64,000 bases of DNA. It comes from Nocardioides massiliensis. GTDB taxonomy: Bacteria > Actinomycetota > Actinomycetes > Propionibacteriales > Nocardioidaceae. A program made the translations under genes and the position numbers. The notes beneath the pieces were generated by a model that had not been told where the DNA came from, did no database searches, and worked only from the letters and a program-made list of their open reading frames with translations. Where the stretch lies: assembly GCF_030811215.1 (NCBI RefSeq), contig NZ_JAUSQM010000001.1, positions 1 to 64,000 on the forward strand, given 5' to 3'. This document shows positions 45,912-52,831 of this stretch, piece after piece. Numbering within the stretch: position 1 is the first letter of the stretch; every line of letters starts with the position of its first letter.

Positions 45912-46156
45912 GGTCAGTTCCTCGCTGTTGGAGCAGTGAGAGAACACCCGGTGGTCCCGGGACCCTGCAGCCGGTCGCTCACTGATCGGCGCTCATCGGC
46001 GCATAGCCCTGTAGCCGGTCGGCGGGTCCTGGGCCACCGGACCTCGCAGAACTCACGCTGGACCTCGAAGGTCGAGCGACCGTGGCGATGGTCCGGTGGG
46101 GACCAGGGGTGTACCGGCAACCCATCTGAAGCCACCGACCTGAGGAAGGTAATCCA
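45912..46156 (-). ncRNA. Candidate bridge RNA region of the IS110 element
   Basis: This 245-base non-coding end precedes the transposase, where IS110-group bridge RNAs are encoded. On the minus strand it contains CAGTGAGCGAC (45984 to 45974), which is identical to the right junction at 46155-46165: element-end CA, the GTGAG core, and target CGAC. Just 5' in the same strand, GCGCC occurs twice (around 46002-45998 and 45992-45988), matching the other target flank (GGCGC before the left GTGAG). Another core copy, CAGTGAG, lies at 45934-45940 in the opposite sense. This fits target and donor guide segments. RNA boundaries were not determined. Confidence 0.6.
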
Positions 46157-46161
46157 GTGAG
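46157..46161 (+). repeat. Right copy of the IS110 core GTGAG
   Basis: GTGAG at the right junction supplies the GTG start codon of the phosphotransferase. It duplicates the left-junction core at 44640-44644. Confidence 0.7.
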
Positions 46162-47176
46162 CGACGACCTCTTCCCCGTCCCGACGATCACGGCATTCCT
46201 CGACGAGCACGGCATCGGCACGGGCCCGGTCCGGGCGAGCCGGGTCGGTGAGGGCCACTCCAACCTCACCTACTGGGTCGAGCGAGACGACGTCACCGTC
46301 GTGCTCCGCCGCGGACCCCGGCCGCCGCTGCCGAAGTCCACGCACGACATGGTGCGTGAGACCCGGATCCAGCGCACGCTGGCCGCCCACGGCGTACCCG
46401 TGCCGCAGATCCTGGCCGTCGAGGAGGACGAGGCGCGCATCGGCGTGCCGTTCTACGTCTCTGTGTGGCTCGACGGGGTGGTGATCACCGACGAGGTCCC
46501 CGCGCACCTCGACGACGAGGCGGGCCGGCGTACGACGGTCGAGGCGGCCGTCGACGCGCTGGTCGCGCTGCACGCCGTCGACGTCACGGCACCCGACGTC
46601 GCCGGGCTCGGCCGGCCCGAGGGCTACCTCGGCCGTCAGGTCGAGCGGTTCCGCGGCCTGTGGTCGGTCAATTCCCAGCGTGAGGTCGCCGGCATCCACG
46701 AGCTCGGCGACTGGCTGGCCGAGCACCTGCCCGCCACGCAGCGGCACGCGGTCGTGCACGGTGACTTCCGGATCGGCAACCTGATGTACGCCGCCGACGC
46801 ACCCGCACGCGTCCGCGCGATCCTCGACTGGGAGATGGCCACGCTCGGCGACCCGCTCGCCGACGTCGGCTACCTGCTCGCGACGTACGCCACCCCGGAC
46901 TCGGTGTCGACGCCGATGGAGCTCACCCCGGTGACGCGGCAGCCGGGCTACCCCGGCACCGACGACATCGCGAAGCGCTACGCCGCCGCGACGGGTCTCG
47001 ACCTGGGCGACCTGCGGTGGTACGAGGTGCTGGCGCTGTGGAAGGCCTGCATCTTCCTCGAGGCGATGCACACCCGCTGGCTCGCCGGGGAGCGGCCGGG
47101 CGACGCGTTCGCCCCGACGCTGACCGACGGCGTGCCCCTCCTCGCCGAGGTCGCGCTCGCCCGCACCCGCGCCTGA
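46157..47176 (+). CDS. Phosphotransferase (APH/ACAD10-like kinase family)
   Basis: This 339-residue protein has a choline kinase/aminoglycoside phosphotransferase fold. The N-terminal segment GEGHSNLTYWVERDDVTVVL precedes an ATP-lobe LRRGPR. The catalytic Brenner motif is VVHGDFRIGNLM (about residue 195) and the metal-binding Asp is in AILDWEMATLGDPLADVGYL. Homologues pair with acyl-CoA dehydrogenases and are thought to phosphorylate hydroxyacyl-CoA or similar lipids. The GTG start at 46157 lies in the right IS110 core copy. Before insertion it overlapped the dehydrogenase stop. Its present expression depends on a promoter in the IS end or readthrough. Confidence 0.88.
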   Translation: MSDDLFPVPTITAFLDEHGIGTGPVRASRVGEGHSNLTYWVERDDVTVVLRRGPRPPLPKSTHDMVRETRIQRTLAAHGVPVPQILAVEEDEARIGVPFYVSVWLDGVVITDEVPAHLDDEAGRRTTVEAAVDALVALHAVDVTAPDVAGLGRPEGYLGRQVERFRGLWSVNSQREVAGIHELGDWLAEHLPATQRHAVVHGDFRIGNLMYAADAPARVRAILDWEMATLGDPLADVGYLLATYATPDSVSTPMELTPVTRQPGYPGTDDIAKRYAAATGLDLGDLRWYEVLALWKACIFLEAMHTRWLAGERPGDAFAPTLTDGVPLLAEVALARTRA

Positions 47177-47185
47177 CCGCCGGGA

Positions 47186-47227
47186 CGTCATACGCTCCCG
47201 GGGCTATACCTCCGCCGACGTATGACG
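47186..47227 (+). repeat. 42-bp palindromic repeat, copy 1
   Basis: The arms CGTCATACG (47186-47194) and CGTATGACG (47219-47227) flank a 24-base spacer containing GGGGCTATA. It lies 10 bases after the phosphotransferase stop, and a second copy follows directly. A third copy lies at 52013-52054 with the same arms, spacer length and spacer core. Confidence 0.85.
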
Positions 47228-47238
47228 CTCCCCGGGTG

Positions 47239-47280
47239 CGTCATACGTTCGCGGGGCTATAGCCAGCGCGACGTATGACG
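47239..47280 (+). repeat. 42-bp palindromic repeat, copy 2
   Basis: The arms CGTCATACG (47239-47247) and CGTATGACG (47272-47280) flank a 24-base spacer whose centre GGCTATAGCC is itself a perfect palindrome. It lies between copy 1 and the tRNA 3' end. It has the same orientation as copies 1 and 3. Confidence 0.85.
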
Positions 47281-47287
47281 CCCGGCG

Positions 47288-47360
47288 TACCCCCGGTCGG
47301 ACTCGAACCGACACTGGAGAGCTTTTAAGGCTCCTGCCTCTGCCATTGGGCTACGGGGGC
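47288..47360 (-). tRNA. tRNA with UAA anticodon and a short variable arm
   Basis: A 73-base cloverleaf reads on the minus strand. The acceptor GCCCCCG pairs with CGGGGGT. The D stem is GCC/GGC. The anticodon arm is GGAGC-CTTAAAA-GCTCT, the variable loop CCAGT has 5 bases, and the T arm is GTCGG-TTCGAGT-CCGAC. The discriminator is A and CCA is not encoded. With U33 in the usual place the anticodon is UAA, which reads leucine codon UUA. However, normal bacterial leucine tRNAs have a long variable arm, which this lacks. It begins three bases beyond the def stop codon on the same strand, so it may be processed from the def transcript. Confidence 0.85.
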
Positions 47361-47363
47361 TGG

Positions 47364-47936
47364 CTACAGATAAGTCTTGCGCGGGTGGATCGCGTGCGCA
47401 CCCGCGGCGCGGTCCAGGAAGAGCAGCCCCTGGCAGTGGTCGATCTCGTGCTGCAAGGCGCGCGCCTCGAACGCCTCGGCCTCGATCGTCACCTGCTCAC
47501 CGGTGGCCGGGAGCTGTCCGGTCACGGTGAGGCGGGTCGCGCGCTTCACGTCGCCGGTGAAGTCGGGGACGCTCATGCACCCCTCGCGCGCCTTCTCGTT
47601 GCGCGAGGAGGAGACGACCTCGGCGTTGCAGAGCACGAACGTCCCGTGGTGGCTGCGGGTCTTGGGATGCTCGGAGACGTCGACGCAGAAGACCTGCACG
47701 CTCTGGCCCACCTGGGGCGCGGCCAGTCCGACGCAGCCCGGCGAGACGCGCATCGTCGCGACCAGGTCGGCGGCGAGCTGCACGATCGCGGGGTCGGTGG
47801 GGTCGACGGTGGCGCCGACGGTCGACAGCACCGACGCGGGTGCGGTGACGACGGGCAGCACCTTGCCGTCGGTGGGCAGGTCAGTCTCGGACCACCGGCC
47901 GACGAGGTCGTCGACCGGCTGGGGCTCGGGGCTCAC
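47364..47936 (-). CDS. def: Peptide deformylase
   Basis: This 190-residue metalloenzyme removes the formyl group from nascent proteins. The three motifs are GCVGLAAPQVG (motif I), EGCMSVP (motif II, with the metal-binding Cys) and QHEIDHCQG (motif III, with the two metal His and catalytic Glu). Motif II reads EGCMS in place of the common EGCLS, a conservative change. The start is GTG at 47936, overlapping the ACT gene stop (GTGA). An unusual tRNA follows directly. Confidence 0.95.
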   Translation of the reverse strand: MSPEPQPVDDLVGRWSETDLPTDGKVLPVVTAPASVLSTVGATVDPTDPAIVQLAADLVATMRVSPGCVGLAAPQVGQSVQVFCVDVSEHPKTRSHHGTFVLCNAEVVSSSRNEKAREGCMSVPDFTGDVKRATRLTVTGQLPATGEQVTIEAEAFEARALQHEIDHCQGLLFLDRAAGAHAIHPRKTYL

Positions 47937-48451
47937 AGCTCGTCGCTCTCCACCGCGCGCAGCGAGACCTCGACGCCGAGCTCGCCGGCGACGCCGCGCA
48001 GCGACTCAGCGACCGCGTCGGCGTCGACCCCGGCGGGCAGGTCGACCTCGGCGATCAGCAGGTAGAGCTCGCCGGCGAGGCGCGTGGTCAGGTCGGTGAT
48101 GTTGCCGCCGACCGCGGCGACCTCGCTGACGATGGACGACACGATCCCGGAGCGATCGCCGCCGTGCACCGTCAGGACGTACGACGGACCCGCCGCCGGC
48201 GCGGTCTCCTCGGTCGGCACCTCGCGCACCTCGACGGTCAGGGTCCCGTCGTCCTCGAGGCCGGCCAGGGCCGCCACGACGTCCTCGCGCGCGACCTCGC
48301 CGTCGCAGAGCAGCATCATCGCGAAGTGTCCGCGCAGCAGGGTCATCGTCGAGTCCTCGATGTTGAGGCCCAGCCCGGCGAGGGCGCGGGTGGTCTCGGC
48401 GATGATCCCCGGGCGGTCGTGGCCCAGGACGGTGATGGCATGGACGGTCAC
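47933..48451 (-). CDS. ACT-domain protein (glycine cleavage regulator-like)
   Basis: This 172-residue protein consists of two ACT domains (about 2-80 and 90-170): ITVLGHDRPGIIAETTRALA and VLTVHGGDRSGIVSSIVSEV. It is similar to GcvR and to the ACT regulators often found near serine metabolism genes. ACT pairs bind amino acids. The protein has no DNA-binding domain, so it probably acts by protein contact. The start is GTG at 48451. Its coupling to def suggests co-expression, with no known functional link. Confidence 0.85.
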   Translation of the reverse strand: MTVHAITVLGHDRPGIIAETTRALAGLGLNIEDSTMTLLRGHFAMMLLCDGEVAREDVVAALAGLEDDGTLTVEVREVPTEETAPAAGPSYVLTVHGGDRSGIVSSIVSEVAAVGGNITDLTTRLAGELYLLIAEVDLPAGVDADAVAESLRGVAGELGVEVSLRAVESDEL

Positions 48452-48489
48452 AGGGCGCAGTCTGGCAGACCGCTCGACTGGCCGGTGCG

Positions 48490-49119
48490 TCAGATCCAGC
48501 CGCGGTCCCGGGCGACCCGGGCGGCCTCCACCCGGTTGCTCGTCCCGGTCTTGCCGATCGCCGAGGACAGGTAGTTGCGCACCGTGCCGGGCGAGAGGTG
48601 GACTTGCTCGGCGATCGTGCCGACGGGGCTGCCACCGAGTGCGGCACGCAGCACCTCGACCTCGCGATGCGTCAGGGGGTTGGCGCCGCCGGCCAACGAC
48701 TCCGCGGCGAGCGTCGGGTCGAGCACGCGCAGGCCCTGGTGCACGCGGCGTACGGCGTCGGCCAACTCTGCAGCCGGGGTGTCCTTCACGACGAAGCCGG
48801 ACGCACCCGCCTCCAGCGCCCGGCGCAGATAGCCCGGCCGCCCGAACGTCGTGACCATCAACGAACGCACACCCGACAGCTCGCCGGCGACGGCAGCAGC
48901 GGCAGCGATCCCGTCGGGCACCTGGGTGCTGCCGGGCATCTCGATGTCGAGCAGGCACACGTCGGCCCGGTGGCTGCGTGCCGCGTCGACGACCTCGTCC
49001 GCGCGGCCCACCTCGGCGACGACCTCGAGGTCGGGCTCGAGCGACAGCAGCGCGGCCAACGCACCGCGCACCAACGCCTGGTCATCGGCGAGCAGCAGCC
49101 GGATCGCCCCCGTGCTCAC
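48490..49119 (-). CDS. LuxR-type response regulator of an ABC-transporter two-component system
   Basis: This 209-residue NarL-family regulator has a receiver (LLLADDQALVRGALAALL, Asp in VCLLDIEMPG, Lys in FVVKDTP) and a LuxR helix-turn-helix (LTHREVEVLRAALGGS, LSPGTVRNYLSSAIGKTG). The GTG at 49119 overlaps the kinase stop (GTGA), which supports that start over a GTG nine bases upstream. It resembles DesR. It probably controls the linked ABC exporter operon or membrane-fluidity genes. Confidence 0.92.
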   Translation of the reverse strand: MSTGAIRLLLADDQALVRGALAALLSLEPDLEVVAEVGRADEVVDAARSHRADVCLLDIEMPGSTQVPDGIAAAAAVAGELSGVRSLMVTTFGRPGYLRRALEAGASGFVVKDTPAAELADAVRRVHQGLRVLDPTLAAESLAGGANPLTHREVEVLRAALGGSPVGTIAEQVHLSPGTVRNYLSSAIGKTGTSNRVEAARVARDRGWI

Positions 49120-50207
49120 TGCCAACACACCTCCAACCGGGTCCCGCCGCTGGACACGTCGGTCACGCTCAGTGTGCCGCCCGCGGCCCGCACTCGTTCC
49201 TCGATCCCCCGTAGCCCGTGACCGACAGGTGCCGGCCCACGGCCACGACCGTCGTCGGTGACCACGAGCCGATCGCCGAGCAGCTCGACCGTGCAGCGGG
49301 TCGCACCGGAGTGCCGGACGACGTTGGTGACCGCCTCGCGCAGCACCCAGGCGAGGACCAACCGCCGGCGCGGGTCGACCACGGAAGGATCGTCGGGTAC
49401 GTCGGCGTCGATGCCGGCCGATGCGAGGGCAACCCGCGCGGCCTCCAGCTCGTCACCGAGCCGGGCCACCCGCAATCCCGCCACGGTCGCGCGGATCTCG
49501 GTCAGCGCCTCGCGGGACAGCGACTGGATCTGGGCGAGCTCCGCCTTGGCCCGATCGGGATCGAGGTCGATCAGCCGCTCCGCGAGCTCGGCCTTCGTGG
49601 TGACGACGGTGAGGCTGTGGCCGAGCACGTCGTGCACGTCGCGGGCCACGCGCTCCCGCTCGGCGACGAGGTTCGCCTCCTCTGCCATCTCCTGCGCGAG
49701 ATAGCCCCGCTCCTCGAACACCCGGGTCAGCACGAGCGCGAGCGTCACGCCGACCAGCACCGGCAGGAAGAACCACAGCCCGCGGAACTCGTCGACGAAG
49801 GCGGCGAGTCCGGCGATGACGCCGGTCGCAGTGACCACCACGAAGGCGGCGACGCGCAGCGACGCGAGCAGTACGGCGTACGCCGTGACATAGATCGGCA
49901 TGCCCAGGGCGTTCGCGCCGATCAACGCGACCGTGATGGTCGTCAGGAGCGTCAGCAGCACCAGCCCGACGGTCGGGCGCCACCACCGGTGCGAGCGCGC
50001 CGTGGGGCGCTCGGCGACGATGAAGCCGTGGAGGTAGACCGCGACGAACGCGGCGATCGAGGCCAGCGCGCCCCACCGGACCGGCCACGGACGGTCGGTG
50101 CCGATCACGTCGATGATCGGGAAGACCAGGAACACGAGCCAGACCGCCGCCAGCAGCCATCCCCAGCGCTGCCAGGGGTTGCCGACCTCGGGCGGCGCCG
50201 CCGTCAC
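49116..50207 (-). CDS. Sensor histidine kinase (DesK-like)
   Basis: This 363-residue kinase has about six N-terminal transmembrane helices. A HisKA_3 domain follows with phospho-His in VARDVHDVLGHSLTVVTTK, the DesK-type signature. The HATPase has REAVTNVVRHS and DDGRGRG with GHGLRGIEERVRAAGG. The GTG at 50207 overlaps the ABC permease stop. It forms a four-gene operon: ABC ATPase, permease, kinase, regulator. Confidence 0.92.
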   Translation of the reverse strand: MTAAPPEVGNPWQRWGWLLAAVWLVFLVFPIIDVIGTDRPWPVRWGALASIAAFVAVYLHGFIVAERPTARSHRWWRPTVGLVLLTLLTTITVALIGANALGMPIYVTAYAVLLASLRVAAFVVVTATGVIAGLAAFVDEFRGLWFFLPVLVGVTLALVLTRVFEERGYLAQEMAEEANLVAERERVARDVHDVLGHSLTVVTTKAELAERLIDLDPDRAKAELAQIQSLSREALTEIRATVAGLRVARLGDELEAARVALASAGIDADVPDDPSVVDPRRRLVLAWVLREAVTNVVRHSGATRCTVELLGDRLVVTDDGRGRGPAPVGHGLRGIEERVRAAGGTLSVTDVSSGGTRLEVCWQ

Positions 50208-50965
50208 TCGCGCCCCCGGACCCGGCGCACCAGCCAGACGGCGGCCACGCCGAACACCGCGGCCCACACCGACACGTTGAGCAGGGGCACCCACAGCGGC
50301 TCGGAGTCGGTGAGGCCGCCCCGTCCGTCGATCAGCCGCCCCTCGGTGGCGGGGTAGCGCGCCAGCGCGACGTAGCCGTAGAGCGGGGTGAACTTGGCAG
50401 CCGTCAGCAGGGCACCCGTGAGCGGGATGAACAGGTTGCCGAGGAAGGCCATGATCACCATGATCCCGCTCGCGGCTCCCACGGCGGCCTCGGTGCGGAA
50501 GGCGAGCCCGGCGCAGAGCCCGAACAACGCGAACACCGTCGCGCCCAGCATGATCACGCCGATGCTCACCACCCAGGTCCAGGGCTCGGCGCTGGCGCCG
50601 GTGGACGCCCCCAGCAGGGCGATCAGCGTGATCGGCACTGCGGCCACGGCGACGGCGAGGAACGCCTTGACGACCACGAATCCGCGGTCGGGCAGCGGGG
50701 TCAGCCCGAGCTGGCGCCCCCAGCCCTGCATGCGCTCGACCGCGGCCATCCCGCCGATGCCGACCGTGGCGGTGACGGCGCCGTACGCCGCCATCGAGAC
50801 GAGGATGTAGAACGCGACGTTGCCGTTGCCGACGGGTGCGTCCTTGTAGTCCTGGGCGGCGCCGAACACCAGGTAGAAGAAGGCCGGCAGGATCGCGACG
50901 AAGAACAGGTTGACCCGGTCGCGGGCGAACCGCTTGAGCTCGAGCCCGGCGTAGGTGAGGTTCAT
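50204..50965 (-). CDS. ABC-2 type transporter permease
   Basis: This 253-residue membrane protein has six predicted helices. It begins MNLTYAGLELKRFARDRVNL, a typical ABC-2 permease start with an amphipathic helix before the first membrane span. Linked to the ATPase by a 4-base overlap, it forms the membrane half of an exporter. The substrate may be a drug, lipid or peptide and cannot be told from sequence. Confidence 0.9.
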   Translation of the reverse strand: MNLTYAGLELKRFARDRVNLFFVAILPAFFYLVFGAAQDYKDAPVGNGNVAFYILVSMAAYGAVTATVGIGGMAAVERMQGWGRQLGLTPLPDRGFVVVKAFLAVAVAAVPITLIALLGASTGASAEPWTWVVSIGVIMLGATVFALFGLCAGLAFRTEAAVGAASGIMVIMAFLGNLFIPLTGALLTAAKFTPLYGYVALARYPATEGRLIDGRGGLTDSEPLWVPLLNVSVWAAVFGVAAVWLVRRVRGRE

Positions 50966-51927
50966 CGGGGGTCCTCCTCGGTGCGGGTCGTGAGCGCCAG
51001 GAAGGCGTCGTCGAGGGACGCCGCGTGGATCTCCAGGTCAGTGCCGCCGAGCTCGGTGAGCAGCGCCCGGGCGACTGCGTCGGAGTCCACGGCGGCGACT
51101 CGCAGTCGGTCGCCCTGCACCGTGACGTCCGAGACGCCCGGGTGGGCGCGCAGCGCCGCGACGACCTGCGCCTGCCGCATCACCGGCACGGTGGCGTGCA
51201 CGGCCCGGCCCGCGGCGCGGGCACGGATCTCGGCGGTGCTGCCGTCGGCGATCACCCGGCCCTGGGCGATCAGCACGATCCGGTCGGCGAACGACTCGGC
51301 CTCCTCGAGGTAGTGCGTCGCGAACACCACCGTCCGCCCACGCGCCGCCTCGGCGTGCATGGCCGCCCAGAACTCGCGCCGTGCGGCCACGTCCATGCCG
51401 GCGGTCGGCTCGTCGAGCACCAGGAGGTCGGGGTCGGGCAGCAGCGCGAGCGCGAACCGGAGCCGCTGCTGCTCACCACCGGAGCACTTGGCGACCATCC
51501 GGCGCTGCAGGTCGGTGAGCCCGGCGCGGGCGATGACGTCGTCGACCGGCGCGTGCTCGGCGTACGTCGAGGCGATCAGGACGACCGTCTCCCGCACGGT
51601 GAGGTCGCGCAGCAGCCCGCCGGTCTGGAGCACCGCGGAGATGCGGCCCTGCGCGACCGCTGCGCGCGGCGGCAACCCGAACACACGCGCGGTGCCCACC
51701 GACGGCTCGGTCAGCCCGAGCACCATGTCCAGGGTCGTGGTCTTGCCGGCGCCGTTGGGACCGAGGAACGCCACGACCTCCCCGCCGGTGACGGTGAGGT
51801 CGACGCCGCGCACGGCCTCCACGACCTCGTCACGCGTGCGGAAGGACTTGGTCAGACCGGTCAGCTCGATCGCCGGGCTCGTCGACGTGTGCGCCGGAGC
51901 GGCGACGGATGTGGTGCGGATGGACAT
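50962..51927 (-). CDS. ABC transporter ATP-binding protein
   Basis: This 321-residue DrrA/CcmA-like ATPase has Walker A FLGPNGAGKTTTLDMVLG, a Q-loop in SAVLQTGGLL, the signature CSGGEQQRLRFALAL, Walker B DLLVLDEPTAGMD and the H-loop VVFATHYLEEA. A C-terminal extension of about 85 residues follows, as in multidrug-type DrrA proteins. The ATG at 51927 heads the four-gene operon. Confidence 0.94.
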   Translation of the reverse strand: MSIRTTSVAAPAHTSTSPAIELTGLTKSFRTRDEVVEAVRGVDLTVTGGEVVAFLGPNGAGKTTTLDMVLGLTEPSVGTARVFGLPPRAAVAQGRISAVLQTGGLLRDLTVRETVVLIASTYAEHAPVDDVIARAGLTDLQRRMVAKCSGGEQQRLRFALALLPDPDLLVLDEPTAGMDVAARREFWAAMHAEAARGRTVVFATHYLEEAESFADRIVLIAQGRVIADGSTAEIRARAAGRAVHATVPVMRQAQVVAALRAHPGVSDVTVQGDRLRVAAVDSDAVARALLTELGGTDLEIHAASLDDAFLALTTRTEEDPR

Positions 51928-52012
51928 GGCTCCACTCTCGGCCGTGGACCCCCTGGCGCGCCTCCCCCTTGCGTCACGACTCGGCCATGACATCCGTCAT
52001 CAGCCACCGCAA

Positions 52013-52054
52013 CGTCATACGCCTGAGGAGCTATAGGTCGACGGACGTATGACG
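52013..52054 (+). repeat. 42-bp palindromic repeat, copy 3
   Basis: The arms CGTCATACG (52013-52021) and CGTATGACG (52046-52054) flank a 24-base spacer containing GAGCTATA. This copy overlaps the 3' end of the uracil-DNA glycosylase gene and provides its last eight codons and the TAG stop. It matches the two copies at 47186-47280. Confidence 0.85.
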
Positions 52055-52831
52055 TCCGGCGAGTTCGACGGCGCGGGAGAAGACGGCGTCGGTCATCGGC
52101 TCGGTCAACCGACCGGTGAAGGTGTTCTGCTGAGACGGGTGGTAGCAGCCCAGCAGTGTCACGCTCTCCGCACCGCCCGGGCCGGCCACCTCGAGCTCGA
52201 CACCGTGGCCGAACCGCGGTGAGCCTGGTACGGCGTACCCCCGGTCCCGCAGCGCGCGGATCCCGGCCTGCCAGCCGAACCCACCGAGGCAGACCAGGAC
52301 GCGCAGCGTCGGTGCGAGCAGCTCCAGCTCGCGGTCGGCCCAGGGGGCGCAGGTGTCACGCTCGGTGGGCGTGGGCTGGTTGGCCGGCGGCGCGCAGCGT
52401 ACGGCGGCCAGCACCCGTACGCCGTGCAGCTCGAGGCCGTCATCGACATGTGTGCTCGTGGGCTGGTTGGCCAGGCCGACGCGGTGCAGCGAGGCGAAGA
52501 GCCAGTCACCGGAGCGGTCGCCGGTGAAGACCCGACCGGTGCGGTTGGCGCCGTGCGCCGCGGGCGCCAGGCCCAGGACGGCGATGGTCGCGTCCGCCGG
52601 CCCGAACCCGGGCACCGGCCGCCCCCAGTAGTCCTGGTCGCGGAAGGCGGCCCGCTTCTCGCGGGCGACCTGCTCGCGCCAGCGCACAAGGCGCGGGCAG
52701 GCGAAGCAGTCGACCAGCGCGGCGTCGAGCGCCTCCAGGTCCGGCGCACGGCCCGCCTGGCGCCGCACGCCGCTGGCGCTGCGGACGAGCCTGGTCAGTG
52801 ACGCTCCCGCCCGCGGGCAGCGGCGTCCCAC
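52031..52831 (-). CDS. Family 5 uracil-DNA glycosylase (UdgB-like)
   Basis: This protein of up to 266 residues belongs to uracil-DNA glycosylase family 5. The motifs are VLGLAPAAHGANRTGRVFTG (motif 1, with Ala-Ala in place of a catalytic Asp, as in UdgB) and CYHPSQQNTFTGRLTEP (motif 2). The iron-sulfur cysteines occur in DCFACPRL and later in RCAPP and VCLGG regions. The start is uncertain: the GTG at 52831 overlaps the YihY gene by 37 bases, while a GTG at 52768 would shorten it by 21 residues. The C-terminus is encoded by palindromic repeat copy 3. Confidence 0.88.
   Translation of the reverse strand: MGRRCPRAGASLTRLVRSASGVRRQAGRAPDLEALDAALVDCFACPRLVRWREQVAREKRAAFRDQDYWGRPVPGFGPADATIAVLGLAPAAHGANRTGRVFTGDRSGDWLFASLHRVGLANQPTSTHVDDGLELHGVRVLAAVRCAPPANQPTPTERDTCAPWADRELELLAPTLRVLVCLGGFGWQAGIRALRDRGYAVPGSPRFGHGVELEVAGPGGAESVTLLGCYHPSQQNTFTGRLTEPMTDAVFSRAVELAGRHTSVDL

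Larger units (their letters stand above)
44645..46161 (-). mobile_element. IS110-family insertion sequence, about 1517 bp
   Basis: The element contains a full DEDD transposase on the minus strand, a very short non-coding right end (about 25 bases, 44645-44669) and a long non-coding left end (45912-46156). Ends are inferred from the GTGAG duplication and from rejoining the flanks. Removing 44645-46161 restores GGCGCGTGAGCGACGAC, in which the dehydrogenase TGA and the phosphotransferase GTG overlap as GTGA, the coupling style seen all through this window. The total length is typical of IS110. Confidence 0.85.
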
